NCBI GenBank assembly: GCA_025677835.1
Contig: JAIXMR010000025.1
Coordinates: 62,001-126,000, forward strand
From: Sporodiniella umbellata
Taxonomy: Eukaryota > Mucoromycota > Mucoromycetes > Mucorales > Rhizopodaceae
Reading direction: 5' to 3'
Length of the DNA: 64,000 nt
Part shown: positions 31,176 to 42,478 of the stretch, piece by piece
Position numbering within the stretch: the first letter of the stretch is position 1
Layout of the letters: each line of letters opens with the position of its first letter
Translations under genes and position numbers: made by a program
The notes under the pieces: generated by a model
The model's database searches: none
What the model was told of the DNA's origin: nothing
The model's input: the letters and a program-made list of their open reading frames with translations, nothing else

Positions 31176-31590
31176 GATTGTTATTGAGTAGGACTGACTT
31201 CATAAGCAAAACATCAATACTATGTCAAGGAGAGAGAGAGAGAGGGGGGGGGGAGAGGTAGATCAGTTGACAGACACTATGTAATAGTTCTACAGGCCAT
31301 CTTATGACGGCCATTTTCTGTACAACCGTTTATTACCTAAACTGTAATACAATGTATATAATCTCAAGTAGTTTCGACCAGGTTTGTTTTGTCTATTGAA
31401 AAAAAAAAAAAAAAAAAAAAAAATAAAGGGGGGGGGGTATTTGAACTGACGCTATACAAAAAAAAAAAAAAAAAAAAACAAAAAGGGCAAACAAGTTGGA
31501 GTAAAACTAATAAAGTCAATTGACGTCAAACCAAGAAAATTTGGAGAGAGCCAAGAGATGGTGTCGTCATTTTATTAGTCAAAAGAAAAT

Positions 31591-32316
31591 CTAGACCAGT
31601 GCCTGATCTGTTGGACGGTGGTTCAATTGACGACGGTGCCTGACACGTAAAGTGATAAATTGAGGCATGTTTCTGTATTCGAGATCCGAGCTTATATTAA
31701 TTGAGCTCTCCATGGCTTCTAACCATTCAAATTTTTCCGACTCGGTGCAGGTCTTGATCAGGAACTGAGGTCCGTTGGCAATCTCTAGACGTAACACATA
31801 GCGGTGTTTGAGATAATCTGTTGCTACCGACACTTGCGCTCCCTGCATGGAATAAGACCAGGCAGGTTCTTCGCATTGCTTGTGCTTGTAAGCCGAGACC
31901 AAGGTACCGTTGATTCTCAAGTAAAGATATCTAAGACGTAGATAAGTCACTGTGATCACAAACAAGGTCTGCCCTTACCTCCATATTCTTTTTTTAGACC
32001 TCACTTCAGGCTGTAGCCACTCACACTTTACGTACGTGCCTGCTGTTCGTTCTAATGTGCACTCATAGTCCGGTAGCTTCTCCTCTCCTTCTTCTTCTCT
32101 GGGCTGGATATCGCGATTGATCATCGATTTTGGGAACTGAAACGCCCATGGGTGTGACTTATCATCATAGGTGGGGGGTAGGGTAGGATCGTGAGGGTCT
32201 TCCTCTTTCAACGCTGTGGTGAATAATGAGCAAGTGGTGAGATTGTTATGTTGAAAAAACTTGGTTTTCTTTGAGAAGTTATGTAGAGACCAGCTACTTT
32301 TCTTCTTTTTCAACAT
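31591..32316 (-). CDS. PH-domain protein, function unknown
   Basis: Two exons, 32316-31979 and 31930-31591, encode 225 residues. The N-terminus is basic (MLKKKKSSWS) and followed by an acidic linker with PTLPPTYDDK. From about residue 85 the sequence reads as a pleckstrin-homology domain: YVKCEWLQPEVRSKKRIWRY and LYLRINGTLVSAYKHKQ for the first strands, then VATDYLKHRYVLRLEIANG, and the closing helix SEKFEWLEAMESSINISSD with the near-invariant Trp. PH domains bind phosphoinositides or proteins; this is probably a membrane-recruited small adaptor. A TATA-like stretch lies at about 32410-32420. Confidence 0.75.
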
Positions 32317-32865
32317 GAAGGAAACTGTGGGTGGTTAGTACGTTGGATTCTAGTCTAGCGTGATTACCAAAGTTGGGTTTTTCTGTGGATGGAAGGCTAA
32401 ACATGACGCCAAATATATATACAAGTAATAATAACAAAAGGTGTTTTTACCAAAAAAAAAAAAAAAAAAAAAAAAAAAGAGAGATTTACATTGGGTTTAT
32501 ATAGGGTATCAAGCCTAAAGCTTAATTGGGATATACCAACTTTGTGTAAATGCTTTGTTTTGGACTCTAAAAATAAAACAAGTCTATGCGAGGCTTGTAA
32601 TAATCAAAGCCTTTTTTAATAATAATAATAATAATAATAACAACAATACTAATAATAAATAAATCGTTTGTTTTGTTTATTTTGCCATTCTGTTTTCAAG
32701 GAGGCAATAAAAAGAAGGAGGCAGGCAGTGGTTAGAGTGTTGTTTTAGAGTTTACCCGAATGACCCTAGAATGTCACATGAAGTTTTCTCTTTTCCACAA
32801 GTTTTACCCATGCTTTCTATGTTTCCAGCGTGAAGATCACTCTGATGGTTTGCATAGCGTCATTC

Positions 32866-32896
<31 letters not shown>

Positions 32897-33015
32897 CTTG
32901 TTTTTTTTTTTTTTAAGCAGTAACACACGTCCACATGTAATTAATTTTAAACTATTTTTTTTATTGGGTACGAATGATTAAAGATTTTTATTAGGGTGAT
33001 GCGTAGTGTGATGAG
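32317..33015. other. Spacer with A run and ATA repeat
   Basis: Seven hundred bases between two minus-strand genes. It includes a 26-A run (32453-32478), a (TAA)n tract at 32617-32664, and a CA then TA repeat at 32869-32896. No gene supported. Confidence 0.65.
32617..32664. repeat. (AAT)n microsatellite
   Basis: About eight perfect AAT units followed by imperfect AAC and AAT copies. Directly visible. Confidence 0.9.
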
Positions 33016-35928
33016 TTAATAGGGAAGATAGGCCTGGTTTTTCTTTTGTAAAACAAGCACACCCAGAAAGAGGTCACAGTCTCGGCAGGATTCCTCTACG
33101 CGCACCACATAAAGACAGTCGGGTATGTTTTGGTGTTTCTTGAGAGGAATCAGATAAAAGTCTTTGATCTGAGTTTTGTTGTGTCCTACCACAGCGTATC
33201 TCTGTCGTGTTTCAAGATAGTCAAGGAAGGTCTGAGTCTGTGCCTGGTTTAGAACGACGTCTGTCTGTCGACATTCACCTTCGAGCTGGATGAGTACAAT
33301 TTCGCGGCTACTGGAATATTGTGTTTGTGTAATATAGCTAGTCACCCTCTCGGCAGGAATACGACCCTCCACCCACATGGTAGGTGAAAGCACAGAGGCC
33401 CATTCTTCTTCACTTAACGCTCTTCCCCCAATCTGCCTTGCACAAGCTTCGAATTCAGCTACCTGAGGCATGTTCACCCGTCCTTGCCAGATACTCGGTA
33501 AACGAGTCACCTTTTCTTCTTCTTTTTTCTCCATTTCCATCTCTTCCATATCCACACCAAACGGAACTCCTTCCTCTTCTTCCCCAAGCAATTCTTCTAC
33601 GTCCGCTGTCACCTTACGTTTCTTCACACGATGGCCTTCCACTAGGGAAGAGGGCCGTTTTGGCTCTTCTTCAATGCCAATCCGACGCAAGATGTCATCC
33701 TTGGGTGCTTCGATCGCTGGTCTGGTTTCTTTCACCACCTGTTCTTCTTCTTTCACCGGCGCCGGGGGTTCAGGCGCCAGCTCTTTTTTGTTGGGCAGCA
33801 TGATGATATCTCCCTTGTGGGTCTTTTTGATGATCGGTAGCGCATCCAATTTGAGAATCGAGTTCTTCAGACTGCGCTGACGAAGCACTTCGGACTTGGA
33901 TTTGAGCATCGGATTCGCCATGTCTTCAGAAGACATCTGGATGAGCTCTTGAGGGCTCAGATCGCCCGTAGCCACTCGCCATTGGAAGAGATGGTTCGCT
34001 TTGTCTTTCAGGTTATGGTAAAGCGAGCGAAACTTGTTCTTGTAAGGTTCCCCAGGTGCCCCGGTCTCGTCTCCAAGATGACTCAGCATCGCCTCTTCTA
34101 TCGAGCGTGCCAATTCATCCGCGCGTTCCGGTAAAGAGAACGCGTGATCCTCAAACACATCAGCATCTTTCTTCACTGCCGCTTCCATCATGCTCTGTAA
34201 AATCTTGTTCAAATTCTTGATCACATTGCGGCGAACAGGATGGGCGTCGGCCTGGTGGGGCGGAGGGGAAGTGGGTGAAAGGTTCGATGCTGATACCGGA
34301 CTGTCTGTGGCACTGTTGATATCTTCTTTCGATGGACTCTTTTCTTTTGATGGGCTCCTTTCTTTCGATGGGCTCCTTTCTTTCGATGGACTCTTTTCTT
34401 TTGATGGGCTCCTTTCTTTCGATGGGCTCTTTTCTTTCAATGGGCTCTTTTCTTTCTTGGGCGAGCTGCCGACGGGCTGAGCTGCCTCTTCCTCTTGCAT
34501 CTTATCCTTGCGTGCACACACATCGCTACAGTAAGAATCCAACCGTGTTCGGTTGGTGCATGCTTTGTAAAGGCAGGTGGAAGCCGGGTTTCTTTTTTGT
34601 CGCGTTTCTGGAGTGGTTTCTTTAGGTGCGGTTTCTTGAGGGCTCACTTCTTGGCCTGTGGCTTCTTTGGCTATTGCCTGACTTTCTTCTTTGAGTTCTA
34701 CAGTAAAGAAAAACCAAAAAAGGTTAAATAGAGTGATATAAATACATATAAATACATATACATATATACATATACATATAAATACTTCATTATTCTTATA
34801 TATACATATATATAGATACATATTTATACATAAATAAGTAGTAATAATAGGATGATAATAATAGTAATAAAAAAAGAATAGAGTCTGAATCTGTTGTCCA
34901 TATACATCAATGCACCGATTTGTATATAGAAACAATACAATATATGTTTTTATTATAGCATTGAAGTGATACTTTGTTCTTCCTGTCTCTTTATATGCAT
35001 CTACCCGCTCTCACACACATAGATACATATCTACATACTGGAAATAGCTTACATTGTATTTGTCCTGTTGAGGAGGCTTGGTAGATCGATACCAAATACA
35101 AAAAATTATTGTATAACACAATCTTGAATCACTTTTCTTTTTTTTTTTTTTTTTTTTTGGCTCTGAGCATGTATGTAGTCGTATGTGAGAGTATACATGT
35201 ATGTGTGTTGACAGAGAGCGTTGTCTCCAGCAAATAAAGAGCAAGGAAGAAAGAAAAAGAAAAAAAGGGGCAAAAAGAGAAAGAGGAGAGAGGCTTACCT
35301 TTGCAACCATCACATATCCAGTCGACATCTTCTTGTTCTTCAGGGTCAAAATGAACACAGGCGCAATGAAACCTATTGACGAATAGTAAAGATAGTTTAA
35401 TAACATGTAAAAAAAAAAAAAAAAAAAAAATTTTTTTGGTTGTAGTTGTTGAATAGAATATATATCTTACCAATCTTCACATTGATCGCACTGAACCATA
35501 GGCTTTCCATTATAGGGTTGTTGGCAAATGCAGTAGAGTTTCTTTGGTTTGCTGGCTCTTTTTTTTTTGTAGGTGGTTGTTACGACAGGAGCTGTGGTAC
35601 GGGAGCGAGTCACGCGCTGGGTAGGTTGTTTTAATAGCGAATCGGGCGTGATAAAATTAGGAACGGTAGTAGGGCTCATAAAATCAAAGTCCAACCCAAA
35701 ACTACCCCAATGATTCCTATTATTACTATGCTCCGTGCTATTATTATTCTCTGTACCATATAATAGGTGGTTGTTGTCGGTGTTGGTCAGGGTTGTATCG
35801 GTGGATGTGCCAGTGGCTGAATGCCACTCAGATTCGGACTGAATGGGTGTGACGTCTTCGGCTGATAGCAAATTGATTTCACTTTGATCCTGTAAATCAA
35901 GATATTCATCCATAGTGTGAAGTTCCAT
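33016..35928 (-). CDS. BYE1: PHD - TFIIS central domain - SPOC protein (Bye1/DIDO/PHF3-like)
   Basis: A chromatin reader that binds RNA polymerase II. Exons 35928-35471, 35372-35299 and 34697-33016 encode 737 residues. The PHD finger (LYCICQQPYNGKPMVQCDQC, then WFHCACVHF and DWICDGCK) is split by intron 1 at the aromatic-cage Trp and should read H3K4 methylation. A C-x4-C-x8-C-x3-C cluster follows (CLYKACTN, YCSDVC), similar to one in CFP1 and DIDO. Next are a seven-fold SPSKE repeat, a TFIIS central domain (RRNVIKNLNKIL, KNKFRSLYHNLKDKANHLF, LSPQELIQMSSEDMANP) and a SPOC domain (LPSIWQGRVNMPQVAEF to CLYVVRV). Family knowledge places such proteins on elongating Pol II. The second intron is 601 nt with TA-rich repeats, so an additional small exon cannot be excluded. 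Confidence 0.93.
34331..34456. repeat. Seven 18-nt tandem repeats coding SPSKE(R/K)
   Basis: Seven units of 18 nt in the coding strand (minus) of the Bye1-like gene give the hexapeptide series S-P-S-K-E-R/K. Copies differ by one to three bases. The charged Ser-Pro repeat is a likely disordered linker and kinase substrate. Confidence 0.95.
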
Positions 35929-35934
35929 GGTTAG

Positions 35935-35965
<31 letters not shown>

Positions 35966-36707
35966 GAAAAAAAAAGAAAAAGGAAAAAAAAAAAAAAGCA
36001 AAGTGAAAAAAAAAAAAAAAAAAAAAAGTCCTCGGCTCGACTGGCTTTGAACATTTTGTTAAACCCCCGCTTTTAGACGAATATGGGCGATAGAACGCAA
36101 TAGAAACAACCTCGATAAATACAGGCAAGTACAACAAGAGAGAAAATATACGCATTGTCTGAATCCTTCACTGGTTTTATTCTCTCAGTCTACAGTCGAC
36201 TCTACAGTGCCAGTCGTTGTAGACGGTCCACATCCTACAGTGTAGCCTAAGTTTAAACCCAGACGATCTTTCCTCGGGCAGGTAAAACTAACTGCCAAAC
36301 GGGAAGAGGCTGAGATTCCTTCCTTTATTTTTCACGTATGTATCTCACTATAAGATAGAGAAGAGATAAAAATCAGAAAAAAGGAAACGGAATGAAGGAT
36401 GATGACATGTTGATACGTCTCTTTATTGAATGGATGGATGTTATTGCTTCGTAGATGAACAATGGATCGACTGGAAACGTCTTACTTTTTTAATACAACC
36501 CTCAATTTTCTATTTTATTTTATTTTATTTTGATTTTTTTATTTTGATTTTTTTTTGGACCACCAATGCTACCGCGACAATTTGCCATGACAACATACTT
36601 CATTTCAGTCCTTTTTTCTTCGTATTCTTATTGCTTCTTTGACTTATCAACCCATCTTTTCAAAACAGAAAACTAACTTTTTTTCATTCCAACCAAAAGC
36701 TTCAAAG
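35929..36707. promoter_or_regulatory. Divergent spacer, Bye1-like / eS7
   Basis: Head-to-head spacer of 779 bp. The Bye1 side is almost solid A/T homopolymer (35936-36027). The eS7 side has GC-containing blocks near 36030-36300, a TTTTA repeat at 36512-36545 and a possible 5' UTR intron 3' end at 36690-36699 (AACTAAC branch-like motif, then AG just before the start codon context). Confidence 0.5.
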
Positions 36708-37348
36708 ATGGCTTCCAAGATTGTTAAGCAAGCTGGCGCCCCAGCTGCTAATGAGTTCGAACTCTCCGTTGCCCAAGCTCTTGTTGATCTTGAATCCACT
36801 GTTCCTGATTTGAAGCAACTTCGTGGTCTTAAAATCTCTGCCGCCAAAGAGGTAAATAACAAGACAAAGTTCGTTTTCCTGTAGAATCAATCGATTGACA
36901 CAGAAATACTTTTTAGGTTGAACTCACTGGTGGTAAGAAGGCCATTGCCATCTTTGTTCCCGTTCCTAGCCTTGCTGGTTTCCACCAAGTTCAAGCTAGA
37001 CTTGTTCGTGAGCTCGAAAAGAAATTCTCTGACCGTCACGTCGTCTTTGTCGCTCAACGTCGTATCTTGCCTGTTCCTACTCGTCGTACTAACGGTAAGC
37101 AACCCCGTCCCAGAAGCCGTACTTTGACTGCTGTTCACGATGCTATCTTGGACGACCTCGTTTTCCCCACTGAAATCGTTGGTAAGAGACTTCGTCAAAA
37201 GGTGGATGGCTCCAAGACCCTCAAGGTTTTCCTTGACGCCAAGGACGCTACCTCCCTTGAATACAAGCTCGATACCTTCTCTGGTGTCTACAAGAAGTTG
37301 ACTGGCAAGTCTGTCGCTTTCGAATTCGCTAACTCTGCCGAATTCTAA
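36708..37348 (+). CDS. RPS7: 40S ribosomal protein eS7
   Basis: Small-subunit ribosomal protein. Two exons, 36708..36851 and 36917..37348, give 191 residues, the usual length. Characteristic blocks are [79 protein letters not shown] and the end [11 protein letters not shown]. Codon use is strongly biased to C-ending and preferred codons, as in highly expressed genes, and differs from neighbours. The intron is 65 nt. eS12 lies downstream on the same strand, so two ribosomal protein genes are adjacent. Confidence 0.97.
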
Positions 37349-37955
37349 GCTTGTTATTATCCCTAATAACTCTCACCTCTCACATCTCACCCTCTTTCAC
37401 ATATAAAAATAAAAAAGGAAGAAAGCCATAAATAAATAATATACATCTTTTTTTTTTTTTTTACAATTCGTTCTATCACCAAATTCATGTAGACTTAACT
37501 TCCATAGATGCCATCTATACACTTGACAGGGTTGGCTCTTTCCGCTCACTTCATTCTCATTTGAAAACTATTCCGGCCCGGAATAAAGCCAGGCCTTTTT
37601 AAAACGCATTTTGTTTCTCCGTTAGCAAGAAGTATGGAATACATCAAAAGGATTCAAGGACTATCGGATGATACTCCCCTCTTTTCTCATTAAACTCTAA
37701 CGTATGTATGAACCTCATCATCTCATCTCATCTTTCTTCCTATAAACGCCATGATACAGAACGGATGGATGTAGATCGGACACACACGCATATACACATA
37801 CACACAAATTCTTTTTTTTTTTTTTTTTTGTAAATTCTACATTTCGAATCGCTGTATTCATGTGCTTTTGAAAGATTGAGATTGGAACAACTCTTGTTGT
37901 TCATAACGCACGGGTTCTTGGTTGCTAACGTTTATTTATTTTTGTCGTCTCTAGC
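37349..37955. promoter_or_regulatory. eS7-eS12 spacer with a palindrome and probable 5' UTR intron end
   Basis: About 600 bp. A perfect inverted repeat ATTCCGG-C-CCGGAAT sits at 37570-37584, GC-rich in otherwise AT-rich DNA, about 370 bp upstream of eS12. Directly before the eS12 ATG, GCTAACG (37924-37930), a pyrimidine tract and CTCTAG (37950-37954 region) form a convincing 3' splice site, implying a 5' UTR intron, common in fungal ribosomal protein genes. Confidence 0.5.
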
Positions 37956-38532
37956 ATGTCCGACCACGAAGAAGTTATCGATACTCAAGAAGTCGAAGTT
38001 GCCGTTGAAGCCACCTCCGGCCAAATGTCCGTTGAAGATGCTCTTCAAGAAGTCCTTCGTCGTGCTTTGGTTCATGACGGTCTTGCTCGCGGTTTGAAAG
38101 AAGCTGTCAAGGCTTTGGACAGGTAAAAACAAAATAACGATCTACTCGATCCAAACCTGCTGGATTTTACTTACACCAAAAATTGACAGACGTCAAGCTC
38201 ACTTGGCTGTTCTCGTTGAATCTTGTACCGAGTCTGAATACCTCAAGTTGGTTGAAGCTCTCTGTGCTGAACACAACATCAACTTGATCAAGGTCTCTGA
38301 TGCCAAGAAGCTCGGTGAATGGGCTGGTCTCTGTAAGATCGATCGTGAAGGTAACGCCCGTAAGGTTGTCGGTTGCTCTTGCGTTGCTGTCACTGATTTC
38401 GGAGAGGAATCTGAAGCTATGAACGTTCTCTTGGACTGTAAGTTTTATACGCGTTGTATCCTACATTTTTACTTATCCCCTTTGCTTTTTTTTTTCTTTT
38501 TTTCTTATTCAATAGACTTCAAGACCCGTTAA
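37956..38532 (+). CDS. RPS12: 40S ribosomal protein eS12
   Basis: Small-subunit protein of the L7Ae-like fold. Three exons, 37956..38122, 38190..38437 and 38516..38532, encode 143 residues. Recognisable sequence: [80 protein letters not shown] and [16 protein letters not shown]. The last exon codes only the final five residues after the split Tyr codon (YFKTR). Codon bias matches eS7. A probable 5' UTR intron ends immediately upstream of the ATG. Confidence 0.97.
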
Positions 38533-39606
38533 ATACGAGAGATACCTTTCAAAATCTCAAATGACTCTTAATAAAAACCTCTTTTTTAAAAAAAAAAAAA
38601 AAAAATTCCCTTATCAGCTATCTCACTGTTTTTTATACACTTTAAAAATGCCTTGCACTTTATATTGATAGCCTCTCTCCAGGCTTTGAAAGGACTCATA
38701 TGTCCCTTTGCTGTTCAATGTGAGCTAAATTTACTTGTAGGCATGTATTGAATCTCCTCTCAGGTACCTCGCTTCAACAGTTTGTGCTGAATGGAGACAA
38801 TACTATTCCAAAAAAAAAAAAAAAAAAGAACGGTAGGTAGCTTTTAATATTGCTGTTGTTTATAAAAGAATTGAGCCTGCTCGAGAACATGGGCTAACCA
38901 AACCATTTAGATTTGGGTGTACTAAAGAATGAAGTGGGTTACCGGCAACCAAAATTCAGTTTTATGGTAGATCAGGCTTGTTTTTGCTCAAGTGCCAATT
39001 TCTTCCTATTCAACTGTACTTGCAAGCCGGATTTTCGCTTTATTGTAACTTGAAGCTCATGTATCTACATATTTGGGTATATAATCTCTATAAATAGCTT
39101 TATCGGATCTCCAGTTTGTGTTTGAGAGATACTTTTGGCTTATAAAAACAATACATGCCAGAGTTCTAGTCAAACCGTTGACATTGGTGTAAATCGTAGA
39201 TGTTTGTAAAGCATTGGCTACCAATAAAGCAAGTACGTTCTCTTTGTTATAATCTAAGGCTCGACTCGATTCAGCCTTTCGTTTTCTTTTCCGCTAAAAA
39301 GGAAATAGAAAAAAAATTTTCCATTGTATTCCACTTTTGCATTACGTCTTTTAAAGTTGAATCTCATACGAAACTAGTTGGCATAAAAAGCAAACCCTTT
39401 TTTTTTTTTTTCTATATATAAAGTAGTTGTTGACTGCCTGGCTCAAAAACATACTGCCTAGCAGTAAACGCCACAGTTTTAAAAAACCGTTCAACACAGC
39501 CTTGGGCTGAGCCTTTCTTCTGTAAATTTAAGTTTGAGTAGCCGCCCTCAGATTTAAAGCCTCTGTTTCTAATTTTGCTCTTTTTGTTTTTATTTTCAAC
39601 ATTAAA
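38533..39606. other. Spacer, eS12 to sugar transporter
   Basis: 1.07 kb with no supportable gene. A runs lie at 38588-38604 and 38811-38827 and a T run at 39398-39410. Contains the eS12 3' UTR (AATAAA at 38570) and the transporter promoter. Confidence 0.6.
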
Positions 39607-40862
39607 ATGGGTGAGAATGCGCATTTACAAAAAAAAAAAAATAAAAATAAAAAACAAGCACTGAATCTCTTTTTCTTTTTCATCAACAAAAGCTATATTG
39701 AGTATATTTACTGGAATACCTATTAAATACCTATCGCTTTTGATTTTGGTTGTTCAAAACAGTGCACTCATCTTAGTGATGCGTTATACAAGAGCCAATG
39801 TTCCTTCAGACGAATTATATTTGGCATCTACTGCCGTTGTCATGAGCGAAATACTCAAATCAGCCGCCTGCCTAATACTACTTTATTTCGGTTTTGATGC
39901 TCACAAAAGATCTCCCCAACGACTTATTTCTCTATTGAATCGAGAATTGATACAGAAATGGAGACAGACTGCCAAGCTGGCCTTTCCAGCTGGACTTTAT
40001 TTGATTCAAGTAAGAAAGGCACTTTGAACTAATAGACAAGGAGAGATAGCTTGAAGAACACAGAGCTGATCCAAGTTTTTTTTTTTTTTTTTTGTAGAAT
40101 AATCTCCAATATGTTGCTGCCTCTAACTTGGATGCAGCCACGTTTCAAGTCACTTATCAACTAAAGATTTTAACAACCGCTTTTTTCAGTGTAATCATAC
40201 TCAAGAGAAACCTTTCAAAACTCAAATGGGTTGCCCTGTTCATCTTAACTTTGGGTATTGCTCTTGTTAACTTACCCAAAGGAGCTTCTGCTGCTTTCAT
40301 CTCCTATATAACAGGCAACAGCACCATTATCTCTTACGCCACTGCTGAGTCAGACGGAAATCAGTCCAATCTACAGGGAATTGTAGCTGTTTTGACAGCC
40401 TGTTTGCTTTCTGGACTCGCCGGTGTTTACTTTGAAAAGATCTTAAAGGCACCTCCAAAACCTGCAGAACAAGAGGAAACAAAAAACCAAGACGATGAAG
40501 AAGATGCCATGGCTGCCAAAAATCAAATCTGGATCAGAAATATACAAATGTCTTTCTTTTCCGTTCTTTTGGGTATGGTCTTTACTGTCATGATTCAAGA
40601 CGGTGTCACGATAGTAGAAAAAGGCTTTTTTGTAAATTATACGGCCTTGACTTGGGTAGTGATTGGCATCCAGGCCATTGGAGGCCTGATTGTAGCCTTG
40701 GTGGTTAAATATGCGGACAACATCCTCAAGGGATTTGCTACCAGTATTTCTATTATTCTATCAAGTCTTGTGAGCGTATGGCTCTTTAATTTTGCTTTCT
40801 CAGGAGCCTTTGTATTGGGTGCTACCTTGGTTATCTACGCAACTTATTTATATGGACTATAA
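39607..40862 (+). CDS. Golgi nucleotide-sugar transporter (SLC35A type)
   Basis: Antiporter bringing UDP-GlcNAc or UDP-Gal into the Golgi or ER for cell wall and glycan synthesis. Exons 39607..39610, 39693..40009 and 40098..40862 give 361 residues. The first exon carries just ATG plus one G; splicing to the acceptor at 39692 restores MAILSIFTGIPIKYLSLL, matching the family start. Diagnostic motifs are LVVQNSALILVMRYTR, YLIQNNLQYVAASNLDAATF, QLKILTTAFFSVIILKR, LSGLAGVYFEKILK and VKYADNILKGFATSISIILS. About ten hydrophobic segments are visible, with an acidic cytosolic loop (QEETKNQDDEEDA). Substrate is most likely UDP-GlcNAc or UDP-galactose; sequence alone does not decide. Confidence 0.92.
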
Positions 40863-41085
40863 ATTAATCCTATTTCTTTTCAAGTGACTAAAGAAAAACG
40901 AAACAAAACAAAAATCTATACAACACTCATTTTTCCCTTTATTCATCTACACCTTTATTTCCCATCTCTCCCCCCCCCCTTTCTTTTTGTGTATCTTCTC
41001 TTAATACAATATTTACATCTACATATACAAAAAAAAAAAAAAAAAAAAAAACAGTTTAATTTTTGTGTTAAGCAAATATTCCCAA
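40863..41085. other. Convergent spacer with CA, C and A tracts
   Basis: Separates the transporter stop from the class II aldolase stop. Holds a nine-C run at 40970-40978 and a 22-A run at 41030-41051. Must contain both polyadenylation regions. Confidence 0.7.
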
Positions 41086-42081
41086 TCATTCCAAACAATC
41101 TGGTTGCTCTTGAACAATCATTTCATACATCGGTTGGAATTGTATATAACCAGCTGTGTCTATGCCGATATTTTTGTACGTAGCTTTAGCAATTTCATCT
41201 GGAATGCTCTTTAGTCCCTTGTAACCATCCGGTAGAGCACTTTCTGCTAGTAGCTGAGATTGACAAGATCTTTCCATCGAAACAAACCACCAAATGGCTT
41301 CATCCACTGTCTGTCCAACCGTCAGCAAGCCGTGGTTTTGAAGAATCATCGCTTTGTTTTGACCCATTGCATTGACCAATCGTTCTCCCTCCTTAGGATC
41401 ATAGACCACACCACCAAAATCCTCGAAAATTCCGTGGGAACCATAGAAAGCACAGGCGTCCTGAGTAATCGGTAGAAGCTTTCTTCCGAAAGTCGAAAAA
41501 GTTTTGCCATACATAGAATGACTACCTCATAGTGGCTTTAGTAACTTATTTTTTTTTCTTATTTATATAAACACGAAATTTACGTGTGAACGGCACAGAT
41601 TACGTCTGGCCTTGCAGTGTGAATAGCTTCATGAATGACAAATGCTGCCCTGTTGACTGTATGTTGTCCACGTACAATACATCCCGTCTTATCCACTAGT
41701 ATTAGATCGCTCGCCTTGATCTGACTAAAATGCTGACCAAAGCGGTTCACCCAAAAGAGATCCGAGTGCTCTGGATCTCTTAATGTCATATGACCGGCTA
41801 CACCTTCATCCCATCCAAACTTGGCTAAAAGTCGAAATCCAGCTGCCAATTTTTGCTTCATATGAACTCTTTGTGTATGAACATCGTTGAATACCTTGGG
41901 CCGCGGCAAGTGGATCGGTAATGACTCAGCTATCTTGGCTTCTTCTTCTGTCTCGGAGCCTGTCAAAATGATTTGTTTCTTTGACCTCAAAAATATAGAT
42001 GTTCTTTGAACTGCTGCGTCGGGCCCTCTAAACACCTATTAGACTGGATGGTTTTGTTTTATATACTTACTCTGCTGCCAT
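41086..42081 (-). CDS. Class II aldolase/adducin-domain protein
   Basis: Exons 42081-42071, 42027-41584 and 41521-41086, 296 residues. The first exon has just 11 coding bases (MAA plus two bases). The aldolase class II fold is shown by GFRLLAKFGWDEGVAGHMTL, DLFWVNRFGQHFSQI, DLILVDKTGCIVRG, then the zinc-ligand pair in VICAVHTHSMYGK, followed by FEDFGGVVYDPKEGERLV, and the third His in ILQNHGLLTVGQTVDEA. Zn-binding histidines are therefore retained, unlike in the adducins, so an enzyme (sugar-phosphate aldolase or decarboxylase type) is possible. Fungi commonly hold several such genes of unknown substrate. Confidence 0.88.
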
Positions 42082-42478
42082 TGTTTTTCTTTTTCCCCCC
42101 CTTTTTTTTTTTTTTTTTGTAAAGTAAAAAGAAACAAACAGAAATAAAAAGTATTCACTACTGTATGTACAACACTTTGGAAGTTACACATCGTGACTTT
42201 ATTTATAAGAAATAAGAAATTGTCAAGTTACACAAACAAAAGTTTATGTTATATCATGAAATGACTTTTAGTTATATGGATCTTGGGTATAATTGTTTTA
42301 TTTTTGTTTTTATTTTGCAAAGTTCTTTTGTGCTTTTTTGCGTTTTTTTTTCTTTTTTTCTTTTTGTGTTCTTTTGTTTGCTTTTTGTCTATTTTTATTC
42401 GTTTGGAATAAGTCCCAAGAGTGTAGTACTGTTGTCCCACTCGTAGTATAATAGGCTTGCTAAGTATATACCTTTGTC
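42082..42478. other. Spacer, Med14 3' end to aldolase-like start
   Basis: About 400 bp, AT-rich. T runs at 42100-42118 and 42337-42363. Contains the promoter of the class II aldolase-like gene and the Med14 3' UTR. No frame supported. Confidence 0.6.

Larger units (their letters stand above)
28561..31590. other. 3 kb spacer upstream of the coactivator gene
   Basis: Mostly AT-rich non-coding sequence. Visible elements: a 24-T run at 28631-28658, a CAAA repeat at 30145-30173, a perfect 12-bp hairpin at 30016-30042, a 22-T run at 31029-31050, a GA then G run at 31228-31254, and A runs at 31400-31423 and 31459-31478. One weak two-exon gene candidate (30911-31175) is listed separately. Confidence 0.55.

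Noticed and set aside
34331..34456. Regular repeat units as a CRISPR-like array
   Set aside because: Units are contiguous 18-mers without spacers, coding in frame within a eukaryotic gene.
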